A DNA stretch of 64,000 nucleotides, taken from assembly GCA_028290545.1 (NCBI GenBank), contig JAQGJP010000050.1, positions 1 through 64,000 of the forward strand. The letters are read 5' to 3'. Made by a program: the position numbers and the translations under genes. Positions 29,966 to 39,445 of this stretch are shown piece by piece (position 1 is the first letter of the stretch; every line of letters starts with the position of its first letter). The notes beneath the pieces were generated by a model. The model was given only the letters and a program-made list of their open reading frames with translations. It was not told where the DNA came from and did no database searches. Source of the DNA: Rhizobium sp. (GTDB lineage Bacteria > Pseudomonadota > Alphaproteobacteria > Rhizobiales > Rhizobiaceae).

Positions 29966-31119
29966 CGGGCGATCTCCTCATCGCCGACGGCGAAGCGTGC
30001 CTTGAGCAGGCATTCGGCGTATTCGTCCTCGGCGCGGGAATCGAAGACGATGCCGCCGCCGGCATTGAACACCGCCTCGCCGGTATCGAAGAGAGAAATG
30101 GTGCGGATGGCGACGTTGAAGCGCATGCGGCCATCGGGTGCGATGAAGCCGATCGCGCCGCAATAGGCGTCGCGCGGGCCAGGCTCCAGTTGATGGAGGA
30201 TTTCCATCGCCCGCATCTTTGGCGCACCGGTGATCGAACCGCATGGAAAGAGGGCTGCGAAGATATCCGTGATCGTCAAGCCCCCCACAAGTTTTGCCCG
30301 CACATGGGAAACCATCTGGTGAACGGTCGGGTAGGTCTCGATGTCGAACAGCCTGGGCACGCTGAGCGTACCGACCTCCGTGATGCGGGAAATGTCGTTG
30401 CGCAAAAGGTCGACGATCATTCTGTTTTCGGCCTGGGTCTTCTCGTCGGCCTTCATCGCCTCGATGATATCAAGGTCTTCGCCGGGCGTTTTCCCACGCG
30501 GCGCCGTGCCTTTCATCGGATGGGTCTCGATCCAGCCGTCACCATCGACATTGAAGAACAGTTCCGGCGACCGGGAGAGAAGCATCGGGCCGCCGAGATT
30601 GACGAGCGCTCCGTAATGGACCGGCTGGCGCTCGATCAGCGACCAGAAGGCTGTGATCGGATCGCCATTCCATTCGGCGCGGATCGGCATGGTGAGATTG
30701 GCCTGGTAGCAATCCCCCTGGCGCAGATGCCAATGAAGCTTGTCGAAGCGCTTGCTGTACTCTTCGAAGTTCCAGTCGGCGCGCGGGCTTTTGAGGAACG
30801 GTTCATTCTCGGTTCGCTGGCGCGGTGTGGCGAGCGGATGATTGTCGCGTGGCGCGTCGAAAATGCCGAATGCCATCAGCGGCGTCACGCGCCCCAAAGA
30901 CGCGAGCGGCGCCAGCTTGTCCTCGAACAGATATCCAGCCTCATAGGCCATGAAGCCGGCGATCCACTTGCCGTCCTGCCGCGCGCCTTCAAGTGTTTTC
31001 AAGCCGGCGAACAAGGAATCCCTGTCGCGCGCCACCACCAGCCGTTCAGGCTCGGCGAAAACCAGGGTCTGATCGGCGAGATCATCCCTGAGAAGGACGA
31101 AGGGTTCATCTGGATGCAT
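29962..31119 (-). CDS. pabB: Aminodeoxychorismate synthase component I
   Basis: 385 residues of the anthranilate synthase/PabB fold. Motifs include GDCYQANLTMPI near residue 156, HPMKGTAPRGKT near 226 and CGSITGAPKMRAMEI near 290. It converts chorismate with ammonia from a glutaminase (PabA, not here) to aminodeoxychorismate. It lies between pepF (22 bases upstream) and pabC (4-nt overlap) in one transcription unit. Start ATG 31119 (MHPDEPFVLLRDD) fits the family. Confidence 0.9.
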   Translation of the reverse strand: MHPDEPFVLLRDDLADQTLVFAEPERLVVARDRDSLFAGLKTLEGARQDGKWIAGFMAYEAGYLFEDKLAPLASLGRVTPLMAFGIFDAPRDNHPLATPRQRTENEPFLKSPRADWNFEEYSKRFDKLHWHLRQGDCYQANLTMPIRAEWNGDPITAFWSLIERQPVHYGALVNLGGPMLLSRSPELFFNVDGDGWIETHPMKGTAPRGKTPGEDLDIIEAMKADEKTQAENRMIVDLLRNDISRITEVGTLSVPRLFDIETYPTVHQMVSHVRAKLVGGLTITDIFAALFPCGSITGAPKMRAMEILHQLEPGPRDAYCGAIGFIAPDGRMRFNVAIRTISLFDTGEAVFNAGGGIVFDSRAEDEYAECLLKARFAVGDEEIAR

Positions 31120-31140
31120 TCGCGTTGTCCCGGCCTGTTG

Positions 31141-33009
31141 TCAGGCCTTATCAAGCGCCTCCAACTCGTCGATGAGCCCTTCGATCATCGACAGGCCCTT
31201 GTCCCAGAACGACGGGTCGGTGGCATCGAGCCCGAAAGGCTTCAGAAGCTCGGCATAATGCTTGGTGCCGCCGGCCTGCAGAAGCTCGAAATATTTCTGC
31301 TGAAAACCGTCGGCGGCGTTCTGGTAGACCGCGTAGAGCGAGTTCACCAGGCAATCACCGAACGCGTACGCATAAACATAGAAGGGCGAATGAATAAAGT
31401 GGGGAATATAGGCCCACCAGTTCTCATAGCCGTCGGAAATGCGGATCGCTGGCCCGAGGCTTTCTGCCTGCACCGACAGCCAGAGTTCGCCGATCTGTTC
31501 GGCGGTCAGTTCGCCGTCCTTGCGGGCCGTATGTAGCTTGCGCTCGAATTCGTAGAAGGCGATCTGGCGGACGACGGTGTTGATCATGTCCTCCACCTTC
31601 TGGGCCAGCATCGCCTTGCGCTCGGCCTTGTCCTTGGTCCTCGAAAGAAGGGCGCGGAATGTCAGCATCTCGCCAAAGACCGAGGCTGTTTCGGCCAGCG
31701 TCAGTGGTGTCGCGCACATCAGCGCACCCTGCTTGCCCGCCAGAACCTGATGGACGCCGTGGCCGAGTTCGTGGGCGAGCGTCATCACATCGCGCGGTTT
31801 TCCGAGATAGTTGACGAGCACATAGGGATGTGCCGAAGGAACGGTGGGATGCGCGAAAGCACCCGGCGCCTTGCCCGGACGGGAGGGAGCATCGATCCAG
31901 TCGTTGTCAAAAAATTCCTTGGTGATACGGGCCATTTCCGGGGCGAAATCGTGGTAGGCGGAGAGCACCGTCTCCCGTGCTTCTTCCCAAGGGACCACCT
32001 GGGCCGGGGTTTCCGGCAGTGGCGCGTTGCGATCCCAGTATTCAAGCTGATCCAGGCCGAGCCATTGCGCCTTCATCTTGTAGTAGCGGTGCGAGAGGCG
32101 CGGGAAGGCGGCCTTGACGGCAGCCGCAAGCGCATCGACGACCTCGCCCTCGACGCGATTGGACAGATGGCGGCTATCGGCGATCCCGGCGAAGCCATGC
32201 CAGCGGTCGAAAATATCCTTGTCCTTGGCCAGAGTGTTGGTGATCAGCGTGAAGATGCGGATATTGTCCTTGAAGACAGTGCTGATGGCCTCTGCTGCGG
32301 CCTTGCGTGCCTCGCGCGAGGGCTCCTGCAATTTGTCGAGCGCGACTTCGAGCGCCACCTGCTCGCCATCGAGAGGGAACCGCAAGCCCGCGATGGTCTC
32401 GTTGAACAGCCGGTTCCAGGCCGCCGCTCCGGTCTGGGATTTTTCGAGGAACAACTGTTCGAGCTTGTCATCCAGCTGGAAGGGCTTTTCCTTGCGCAGA
32501 TCTTCGATCCAGGGCCGGTAATGACCGGCGACCGAATCCCGCGTCATCGCCTGTTCCAGCACATCGTCCTCGACACGATTGAGTTCGAGACCGAAGAACA
32601 ACAGGTTGGAAGCGATATCGGTAATGGCGGCGCTGATATCGGAGAAGAACTTGCCCTTGGCCGGATCGACCATATCGCCATAATAGGTCAGGCCAGCGTA
32701 GGAGCCTATGCGTCCGATGATATCTTCCAGGGCCTCGAATTCCTTGAGTGCCTCGCCCAGACCCTCGGTGCCCGTTTGGGCGCAGGCGTCGCCCAGCTTG
32801 CCCTTCCACTTGTCCTGAAAGGCGGCGGCATCGATGCGCGCCTTTTCGAGATCGCGCAGAAAATCCGGCCCGTCCCCGGAAGGATAGAGATCAGCGAGGT
32901 TCCAGGTCGGCAGCAGGCCAAGGGCTGGCGCCGCGCCGCCTTCACCACCGGCAACCTGGAGGACCGGATTGGTGAACGGGGATGCGGACGCGGTGCGGAT
33001 AAAGGTCAT
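31141..33009 (-). CDS. pepF: M3-family oligoendopeptidase F
   Basis: A 622-residue zinc peptidase hydrolysing short peptides in the cytoplasm. The active-site HEXXH is clear in TLAHELGHGVHQVLAGKQG near residue 410, with the third ligand region ETASVFGEMLTF following. Both length and the C-terminal IPHFIHSPFYVYAYAFGDCL segment fit the PepF/M3 type. It heads the group pepF-pabB-pabC. No signal peptide is present. Confidence 0.93.
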   Translation of the reverse strand: MTFIRTASASPFTNPVLQVAGGEGGAAPALGLLPTWNLADLYPSGDGPDFLRDLEKARIDAAAFQDKWKGKLGDACAQTGTEGLGEALKEFEALEDIIGRIGSYAGLTYYGDMVDPAKGKFFSDISAAITDIASNLLFFGLELNRVEDDVLEQAMTRDSVAGHYRPWIEDLRKEKPFQLDDKLEQLFLEKSQTGAAAWNRLFNETIAGLRFPLDGEQVALEVALDKLQEPSREARKAAAEAISTVFKDNIRIFTLITNTLAKDKDIFDRWHGFAGIADSRHLSNRVEGEVVDALAAAVKAAFPRLSHRYYKMKAQWLGLDQLEYWDRNAPLPETPAQVVPWEEARETVLSAYHDFAPEMARITKEFFDNDWIDAPSRPGKAPGAFAHPTVPSAHPYVLVNYLGKPRDVMTLAHELGHGVHQVLAGKQGALMCATPLTLAETASVFGEMLTFRALLSRTKDKAERKAMLAQKVEDMINTVVRQIAFYEFERKLHTARKDGELTAEQIGELWLSVQAESLGPAIRISDGYENWWAYIPHFIHSPFYVYAYAFGDCLVNSLYAVYQNAADGFQQKYFELLQAGGTKHYAELLKPFGLDATDPSFWDKGLSMIEGLIDELEALDKA

Positions 33010-33182
33010 GCGGGGCTTTCCTCACAAATCAATTGCCAGCACTCATAGAGCAAAGGGTGGCTGAATTGAACCGTCCCGAGGGAGAATTCGCATTGGTTAA
33101 AATGCAAACATTTCTCAAAACGGGATTTTCAAGCCTGCCTGTCATCCTGCGTGCATAACCCGGAATAACAGGGGGAGATCCC

Positions 33183-34772
33183 GTGAACACGCACATTCTT
33201 TTGATTGATGATGATCCGGTGCAGCGGCGCCTGCTCAAGCATGCCGTCGAGCGCGCCGGCCATGTGCCTCATGTCGCCGAAAACGGCAGGCAGGGGCTGG
33301 AATCGCTCTCCCGTCACGGCGACAAGATCGGTGTGATCATTCTCGACCTGATGATGCCGGAAATGAACGGCATCGCCTTCCTCAATGCTCTGCGCGACCA
33401 GGGAATTGAAATCCCCGTCATCGTCCAGACCGGCCAGGGCGGCATCGAGACAGTGGTGATGGCGATGCGCGCCGGCGCCTTCGATTTCGTGGTCAAGCCT
33501 GTCAGCCCCGAGCGCATCAGTTCGGCGATCACCAATGCCCTGAAGGTCGATCGCAACAGCAGTGCGCGTGCTCCTGCCAAGGCACGCAGCGGCACGATCC
33601 GCTTCGGTGACATCGTTGCCGTCAGCCCGTCGATGGCGCGGGTCATGGAGCTTGCCAAACGGGCGGCGCAATCCGACATCCCGGTTGTGCTCGAAGGTGA
33701 ATCCGGCGTTGGCAAGGAAATGGTGGCGCGTGCCATCCAATCCGGCAGCGATCGGGCCACCAAGCCATTCATCACCGTCAATTGCGGCGCCATACCGCAA
33801 AATCTTGTCGAAAGCATTCTCTTCGGCCACGAGAAGGGTGCGTTCACCGGAGCGACCGAAAAGCACGCCGGCAAATTCGTCGAAGCCGATGGCGGCACGC
33901 TTTTCCTTGACGAGATCGGCGAACTGCCGCTCGAGGTGCAAGTCAAGCTGCTGCGGGCGATCCAGCATGGTGAAATCGAGACGATCGGTGCCCGTCGCCC
34001 CCTGAAGGTGGACGTGCGCCTGATCTCGGCGACAAACAAGGATCTGATCGCGGCAGTCAAGTCCGGCGAGTTCCGGGAGGATCTCTATTATCGCCTGAAT
34101 GTCTTTCCGATCACCATTCCGGCGCTTCGTCGGCGGAGGGAGGATATTCCCGTCCTGGCGCGGACTTTCGTCGAACGCTTTGCCGCCAGCCAGAAGCTCG
34201 ACTACCTGCCGGAACTGACGCCGCCGGCAATGGCGCTGCTGACCGCCTTCGATTGGCCCGGCAATATCCGCCAGCTCGAAAACACGATCTTCCGCGCGGT
34301 CGTTCTGGCGCAGGGCGATCAACTGAACATCGACGATTTCACGCAGATCGCGGCACAAATCCCTGGCTATATGACTGATGATGGCGAGAGCATCTTTTCT
34401 GGCAACCGTGATGTCATGGCCGCGCCCAGCCTTTCGATCACCGATATGCCGGGAGTCTATCCCGATTTCGCCAAACCGGGAAGTCCCGGGGAGGTTCAGG
34501 TTGCGCCCAAGCAGGCAACGCAGGGTTACGCGACCCATATCGTTGCGGACGGAATGATCGCCGGACTCGGCAGGGACGGAGGTGTCCGTAACATTGCTGC
34601 CGTCGAGGAGGAACTGATCCGCTTCGCGCTGCGCTATTATCGCGGGCAGATGAGCGAGGTGGCACGCAGATTGGGAATAGGCCGTTCGACGCTCTACCGT
34701 AAACTCAAGGACTACGGCATCGATCCGGACGAACCGCTGAAGCAGGTGAGTCTCGAAGAGTCGGAAATCTAA
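33183..34772 (+). CDS. Sigma-54-dependent response regulator (NtrC type)
   Basis: 529 residues. The receiver domain (1-120) has the phospho-acceptor aspartate in ILDLMMPEM near residue 55, DDD near residue 9 and lysine in VVKPVS. The AAA+ domain has Walker A GESGVGKE near residue 173, the sigma-54 contact GAFTGA near 220 and GGTLFLDEIGELP. A Fis-type helix-turn-helix at the end (MSEVARRLGIGRSTLYRKLKDYG) binds DNA. All key residues are intact. No histidine kinase is adjacent, so it looks like an orphan regulator. A basic linker of about 110 residues separates AAA+ and HTH, longer than usual. Confidence 0.93.
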   Translation: MNTHILLIDDDPVQRRLLKHAVERAGHVPHVAENGRQGLESLSRHGDKIGVIILDLMMPEMNGIAFLNALRDQGIEIPVIVQTGQGGIETVVMAMRAGAFDFVVKPVSPERISSAITNALKVDRNSSARAPAKARSGTIRFGDIVAVSPSMARVMELAKRAAQSDIPVVLEGESGVGKEMVARAIQSGSDRATKPFITVNCGAIPQNLVESILFGHEKGAFTGATEKHAGKFVEADGGTLFLDEIGELPLEVQVKLLRAIQHGEIETIGARRPLKVDVRLISATNKDLIAAVKSGEFREDLYYRLNVFPITIPALRRRREDIPVLARTFVERFAASQKLDYLPELTPPAMALLTAFDWPGNIRQLENTIFRAVVLAQGDQLNIDDFTQIAAQIPGYMTDDGESIFSGNRDVMAAPSLSITDMPGVYPDFAKPGSPGEVQVAPKQATQGYATHIVADGMIAGLGRDGGVRNIAAVEEELIRFALRYYRGQMSEVARRLGIGRSTLYRKLKDYGIDPDEPLKQVSLEESEI

Positions 34773-35196
34773 ACAAAGGAAATACGATTTTCGTCGAATA
34801 TTAGCAATTCCGTTTCGAAAAAGTTCACGCCTGGTAACAAAATTTGCCGGGCGTGATTCTTTTTGCCAATTTGCCTGAAAGTTGCTCGAAGTGCCAAAAA
34901 AGCCAGTTTTTAGGCGCTTTTGATATAGATCAGTGTCCCGAGAATCAGTTTCGTACAAGAAACAGCTGGCATACTGCCTCATGCGACTTTGCTGATTCGT
35001 AAAAAAACGCTGGAAAAGAGCGTCAAAATCGGCATAACGCGTAAACTTGGTAAAAAACCTGGTTGGCGTTTAGTCCTTGTTAGTGGATCGTTCACTATAA
35101 ATGGGGTTGTAACGTTAAGAAACGCATTTGCCATCGTCCGACCGTATTTAACCTTCATTAGGCGATCGGGGCGGTGACCAGTGGACGGGGATCGAG
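34773..35196. other. Intergenic region before the DUF882 gene
   Basis: About 420 AT-rich bases without a supported gene. The long minus-strand frame that crosses its left end is antisense to the regulator. Features seen are only a T-rich stretch near 34790-34870 and the ribosome site GGACGGGG before 35197. The promoter of the DUF882 gene should lie here. Confidence 0.4.
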
Positions 35197-37119
35197 TTGT
35201 ATCAAAACGTAGAGACCAAGAACCGGGTTTCCAAGGTGTTTGGCAGGATCGCTGCATGGATGCAGATGTCCTCTTCCAGCCTGAAACTCGCGGTGCCGGC
35301 ACTCGCATTGGCTGTCGCATTGCTGTCCACGGCAGCAGAGGCAGGCCAGACTCGGGCACTCAAGATCTATCATCTGCACACCCATGAAAAAGCCACCATC
35401 GTTTTCAAGCGCAACGGTCGCTACGATGCGGCAGGCTTGAAAAAACTCAATTATATTTTGCGCGATTGGCGCGAGAACGAGCCGGTCCGCATGGATCCAC
35501 GGCTGTTCGACCTGATCTGGGAGGTCTATCAGAAATCCGGATCGCATGGTTATATCAACGTCGTCTGCGGTTATCGTGCGCCTGAAACCAACAGAATGCT
35601 GCGCTCCCGTTCGAAGGGCGTAGCCGACAGAAGCCAGCATATGCTCGGCAAGGCGCTCGACTTCTACATTCCCGACGTTCCGCTGCGGAAGCTGCGCGAG
35701 ATCGGTGTGAAGTTCCAGGTCGGCGGCGTCGGGTTCTATCCGACCTCCGGTTCGCCTTTCGTGCATATGGACGTCGGCGGCGTTCGTGCTTGGCCGCGTC
35801 TGCCGCGCCGCGAGCTTTCCCGTCTGTTCCCCGATGGAAAAACCCTGCACCGGCCGCTTGAAGGCGGCACCATGCCAGGCTATTCCGCTGCCCTTTCCGA
35901 TTACAAGCGCCGCGTCGGTGCGACCTCGATCCAGATTGCCGGCGTGCCTTCCAACAACTCGGATTCTGATACGAAAGGCCGTAGCAAGAGTCTGCTTGCT
36001 GCACTTTTCTCCAACGACGACGAGAACGAACAGGTTATCGCAGAGGCCGATTCCACTGTCGTGGCGGCTGCCAAGCCTGATCGCAAGCGCAACAAGAAGA
36101 TCGATCCCGACCAGCAGATCGTGATGGCCTCCGCCGAAGTGGACGAGAAGCCGGAAGAAGAGATCAAGGCGCCGGTTCCGAAGATCCGTCCGGCCTATGC
36201 CACTGACGAGCAGCCGACGCTGGAAACTGCTCTTTTCGGAGCCAAGAAAAATCCGGCCGAGGAAGCTATGCAGGCGGCGCTGACTCCCCAGCCGGCCGAT
36301 GAAATCAAGGCCGAGATCAAGGCTACCGAAGAAGAAACGCCTGAATTTGCCGATCTCGCATCCTATCGCGTTCCCGTGCCGCAACTGCTCGGCGAGCGCA
36401 AGCGCCCCGGCGATAGCGCTGACGACCAGGTGCTGACGGCCTCGGTCGATCCGAGCGATACCGCGACATTCGCAGCTGTGCCCGTGCCGGATATCCGTCC
36501 CGAATATCAGTCGGAAAAGATGGTGACCGCGGATGCCGCCGATGACGTCAACGTTCCGCAATCTGACGTGAAGCCTGAGGAAATCGCCGCTCTGGCAGCG
36601 CAGACCGGCGCCGATCAGAATGACGAGACGACCGACGAAGAAGACGGCATCGCCGATAGTCTCGACAATGCCGACAACAACGACCAGCAGAACAATCTTG
36701 CTGAAATGGCTTCGCTCGACGTTCCCAAAGACACCAAGATTGCAACTCGTGCCTTCGTGTTGCCCGCCAATGTCGCGGATCAACTGAACGAGGCGGCGAT
36801 AGAAGAGCCGAAAGTCGTGAAGAAGGGCGCCCGCCCGACGAAGGCCGATGTTGCAAAGATACCCGATGACGGCAGCATCCGGACAGAACCGAAGCTGACC
36901 AGGAACCTGATCGCGCAATGGGCGTTGACCAAGGGCCGTGTCGAAACGATGGTCAAGCCGGTGAAGGCCCCGCGTTTCGTCAGCCGCACGATGCGTAGGC
37001 AGCCGACGGAAGTGTATGCCGACGGGTTCGAGGCGAACGCAGTGCAAATCGATCCTGCGCGTTTCTCCGGCACGGCCGTCAACTTCATGCCCGTCACGAA
37101 ATTCGCCGAAACCAACTGA
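35197..37119 (+). CDS. DUF882/M15-type peptidoglycan endopeptidase with long acidic C-terminal tail
   Basis: 640 residues. Residues about 30-50 form a signal or anchor helix (LAVPALALAVALLSTAAEA). Residues about 100-195 form the zinc domain of the MepK/YcbK family: SQHMLGKALDFYI and FVHMDVG supply the metal ligands, and VVCGYRAPETN precedes them. Such enzymes cut peptidoglycan cross-links in the periplasm. The remaining 400 or so residues are rich in acidic residues, proline and lysine, with repeated PVPxIRPxY segments, and look disordered. The start is TTG 35197 with GGACGGGG upstream; no ATG fits. Confidence 0.85.
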   Translation: MYQNVETKNRVSKVFGRIAAWMQMSSSSLKLAVPALALAVALLSTAAEAGQTRALKIYHLHTHEKATIVFKRNGRYDAAGLKKLNYILRDWRENEPVRMDPRLFDLIWEVYQKSGSHGYINVVCGYRAPETNRMLRSRSKGVADRSQHMLGKALDFYIPDVPLRKLREIGVKFQVGGVGFYPTSGSPFVHMDVGGVRAWPRLPRRELSRLFPDGKTLHRPLEGGTMPGYSAALSDYKRRVGATSIQIAGVPSNNSDSDTKGRSKSLLAALFSNDDENEQVIAEADSTVVAAAKPDRKRNKKIDPDQQIVMASAEVDEKPEEEIKAPVPKIRPAYATDEQPTLETALFGAKKNPAEEAMQAALTPQPADEIKAEIKATEEETPEFADLASYRVPVPQLLGERKRPGDSADDQVLTASVDPSDTATFAAVPVPDIRPEYQSEKMVTADAADDVNVPQSDVKPEEIAALAAQTGADQNDETTDEEDGIADSLDNADNNDQQNNLAEMASLDVPKDTKIATRAFVLPANVADQLNEAAIEEPKVVKKGARPTKADVAKIPDDGSIRTEPKLTRNLIAQWALTKGRVETMVKPVKAPRFVSRTMRRQPTEVYADGFEANAVQIDPARFSGTAVNFMPVTKFAETN

Positions 37120-37144
37120 TCGGTTTCAAGGTGCCGGATACAAG

Positions 37145-37173
37145 AAAACCGCCGGAGCGATCCGGCGGTTTTT
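37145..37173 (+). terminator. Rho-independent terminator after the DUF882 gene
   Basis: AAAACCGCCGGA pairs with TCCGGCGGTTTT around a GCGA loop, followed by further T residues. It starts 25 bases after the stop codon. Confidence 0.92.
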
Positions 37174-37232
37174 CATTTGGGCCATTGAAATGCATTGCGC
37201 TTTGCTCGGCCGGCGTTCGCTCCGAATGCCGG

Positions 37233-37496
37233 TTATTCTTCCGGCGGGCCTTCCAGCATGCCAAGCGCAATGAGGTAGGTTTCCAGGATCGCTTCATGCT
37301 CCAGGCGCTCGTCTTTGTCCTGCTTGCGGATCGAGATGATCTTCCTCAGGACCTTGGTGTCGAAGCCGGTACCCTTGGCCTCGCCGTAGACATCCTTGAT
37401 GTCGTCCGCAATCGTCTTCTTCTCTTCTTCCAGCCGTTCGATACGCTCAATGAATGATCTGAGCTGATCGCGGGCTACGCCATGTGCATCTGACAT
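37233..37496 (-). CDS. gapR: GapR-like DUF2312 nucleoid-associated protein
   Basis: 87 residues, a helical coiled-coil protein with [21 protein letters not shown] and the basic [14 protein letters not shown] segment. The family (UPF0335/DUF2312) includes Caulobacter GapR, which binds over-twisted DNA and supports replication. ATG 37496 starts [12 protein letters not shown]. It follows DUF1244 and the FGase gene in the same direction at about 95 bases. The symbol is by family, not proven here. Confidence 0.88.
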   Translation of the reverse strand: MSDAHGVARDQLRSFIERIERLEEEKKTIADDIKDVYGEAKGTGFDTKVLRKIISIRKQDKDERLEHEAILETYLIALGMLEGPPEE

Positions 37497-37590
37497 GCTT
37501 GCTCCTTCGATGATTCCTCGTTGCCGTCAAAGGTCGATCACGTGCCGTGAATGCATCGCGAGGTCAAGCAAAAACCATCGGCGGAAGTGG

Positions 37591-37896
37591 CTATTGGTCA
37601 GGCTTGCCGGCCTCGAAAGCTGCTTTCTGAGCCGCGCTTGCCTGTTGCTGATTGAGGCGCTTCCAGTCCTCGTAGGGCATGCCGTAGACATGCTCGCGCG
37701 ATTCATCCTTGCTGAGCAGCGCGCCTGCCTCGTTTGCCGCATCGAAATACCAGTTCGACAGGCAATTGCGGCAAAAGCCGGCTAGGTTCATCAAGTCGAT
37801 GTTCTGGACATCGTTGCGCTCGCGCAGGTGTTGGACAAGCCTGCGGAAGGCGGCGGCCTCGAACTCGGTCTGCTGTTCTTTGGTAAGCCCGGTCAT
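37591..37896 (-). CDS. DUF1244 family protein
   Basis: 101 residues. The family signature GFCRNCLSNWYF near residue 42 with two close cysteines, and MPYEDWKRLNQ near residue 74, are clear. The two-cysteine motif could bind a metal, but the function is not known. Its start at 37896 lies 3 bases after the stop of the FGase gene, so they are probably co-transcribed. Confidence 0.9.
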   Translation of the reverse strand: MTGLTKEQQTEFEAAAFRRLVQHLRERNDVQNIDLMNLAGFCRNCLSNWYFDAANEAGALLSKDESREHVYGMPYEDWKRLNQQQASAAQKAAFEAGKPDQ

Positions 37897-37899
37897 GAT

Positions 37900-38712
37900 C
37901 TATGCCTCGTAGGGTCCGGTTCTCGAACGATAGACCTCATACTTATGAAGTTCGGGGTCGGCGTTCAATGCCGCGAAGACCGGGGCGAGGCGGTTGCACC
38001 AGGAGGCGACACCTGCTTCATCACCGATCAGGTCCTGACGGACTTCAAGCAGCAGATGGGGAATGCCGGCTTTCATGCAATGACGATAGAGGGTGTCACC
38101 GCGCAGCGCGCCGTCATAAGGCTCGTTGTCGCCGGTGACGATATCAGGCATCTGCCCAAGGGCCTGGAGAAGCCTGATCGGCGCGCGCGGATCCGCATCC
38201 CACAGCACGCTTGCATGCCAGGGCCGTGCCACGCCTTTCCAGAAAGGCGTGAACGAATGCAGCGAGATCACCAGGGGTGCTGCACCCGTCGTCTGCTCGA
38301 CATCCGCGATGACGTCGCCGACAGCCTGATGATAGGGCCGATGGTAGAGCGCGATGCGTCGGTCCCATTCCGTCTCGCTGATCGGATGATTGCCGGGAAT
38401 GATCGCGCCATCTGAAATCTTCATGATCAGCGTTGGATCGTCCTCGCCGCGGTTCGGGTCGATCAACAGGCGGGAGAAGCCGCTCATCACGGCGGGAACG
38501 CCGAGGCGCATGGCAAGTGCGCGGGTCAGGGGCTCGATGCCGATGTCAAAGGCGATGTGCCGCTTGAAAGCGTCCGGACCCAGACCCAGCGAACCATATT
38601 CCGGCGGCAGTCGGTTGGTCGCGTGATCTCCGAGCAAGATGCAGCCTGTATTCAGACCGCCGGGAATGATCTCAAAAGCTGGAAAGTCCTGCATCGTCAC
38701 ACTTTTTGACAT
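37900..38712 (-). CDS. N-formylglutamate amidohydrolase family protein
   Basis: 270 residues, similar to the HutG-type FGase fold that hydrolyses N-formylglutamate in histidine breakdown and related amides. Conserved HATNRLPPEYGSLGL, IDPNRGEDDPTLI, SLHSFTPFW and LLEVRQDLIGDEAG segments fit the family. No hut genes are nearby, so the natural substrate is uncertain. It heads the group FGase-DUF1244-gapR. Start ATG 38712 (MSKSVTMQDF). Confidence 0.88.
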   Translation of the reverse strand: MSKSVTMQDFPAFEIIPGGLNTGCILLGDHATNRLPPEYGSLGLGPDAFKRHIAFDIGIEPLTRALAMRLGVPAVMSGFSRLLIDPNRGEDDPTLIMKISDGAIIPGNHPISETEWDRRIALYHRPYHQAVGDVIADVEQTTGAAPLVISLHSFTPFWKGVARPWHASVLWDADPRAPIRLLQALGQMPDIVTGDNEPYDGALRGDTLYRHCMKAGIPHLLLEVRQDLIGDEAGVASWCNRLAPVFAALNADPELHKYEVYRSRTGPYEA

Positions 38713-38929
38713 TATTCTACTGTCTTTGCATGCGCAGGTGCCTCTTTCAAGACGGGCGTTATTGAGACTTTTGGCAAGGGCGAATATGAATGTGAATCAA
38801 TGGATGCCTCGGTGGCCGGCAACCTTGGGGATAGCGGGGCGAAGCGGGATGAAACCCTTGGGCTTTGCTCAATATAATCGATTGAAAATGCGTTGACATT
38901 CCGATCGCGTCAACGCACAAGGGCCTCAA

Positions 38930-39445
38930 GTGGGAGCCAACTGGAACGTCATGCTCGTTACATCAAATTCCCGTATTGACGATACTGCAAGCAAGGGGCG
39001 TCCGCTTCGAAACTGGACCCTGGCCGGATTGTTCATGTTGTTCGGGGGGGTCTCCCTCGCGTTTCCCACCCCGGCTGCAGCCGAATTCCGGGTGTGCAAT
39101 GCGACGCCCAACCTCGTGGGCGTGGCGATCGGCTATCGCGCCAAGGACGGATGGATTTCCGAAGGCTGGTGGCAGATACCGGCCACCACATGCGCAACGC
39201 TGATCGAGGGCCAATTGCAAAGCCGCTATTACTATCTCTATGCCGAAGACGCCGCCCGTGGCGGTCGCTGGACCGGCGATGTCAACATGTGCGTGGCCGA
39301 GAACGAGTTCAAGATCACCGGTGTACAGGATTGCTATGCACGCGGGTACCAGCAGTTCGGTTTCAAGGAATATGACACGGGGCGCCAGGGAAGCTGGATG
39401 GTTCAGCTGACGGATACGCCCGCATCACAAGAAAGCCAGAATTGA
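38930..39445 (+). CDS. DUF1036 membrane/periplasmic protein
   Basis: 171 residues from GTG 38930 (an ATG lies at 38951). A signal-anchor helix LAGLFMLFGGVSLAFPTPAAAE is followed by the DUF1036 domain: FRVCNATPNLVGVAIGY, GWWQIPATTCATL and YYYLYAEDA. Cysteines are conserved, probably in disulfides. The protein is placed directly ahead of pyk in many alphaproteobacteria, here with a TGATG overlap. Its role is unknown. Confidence 0.85.
   Translation: MGANWNVMLVTSNSRIDDTASKGRPLRNWTLAGLFMLFGGVSLAFPTPAAAEFRVCNATPNLVGVAIGYRAKDGWISEGWWQIPATTCATLIEGQLQSRYYYLYAEDAARGGRWTGDVNMCVAENEFKITGVQDCYARGYQQFGFKEYDTGRQGSWMVQLTDTPASQESQN

Noticed and set aside
31750..33048. A 432-codon plus-strand frame across the pepF region
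   Set aside because: It is antisense to the oligoendopeptidase with an intact HEXXH. It has no ribosome site or domain.
33129..34982. A 617-codon minus-strand frame over the response regulator
   Set aside because: Antisense shadow; the plus strand carries GAFTGA, GESGVGKE and a Fis-type HTH, so it is the coding strand.
36548..36856. Low-complexity acidic repeat as a separate gene or CRISPR-like array
   Set aside because: It is the repeat-rich tail of the DUF882 protein; spacing is irregular and no direct repeats with spacers are present.
35158..37047. A 629-codon open frame on the minus strand
   Set aside because: It is antisense to the DUF882 gene, whose motifs, signal helix and terminator are clear. 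The antisense frame is arginine- and histidine-rich with no family motif, a common result of GC-rich codon bias.
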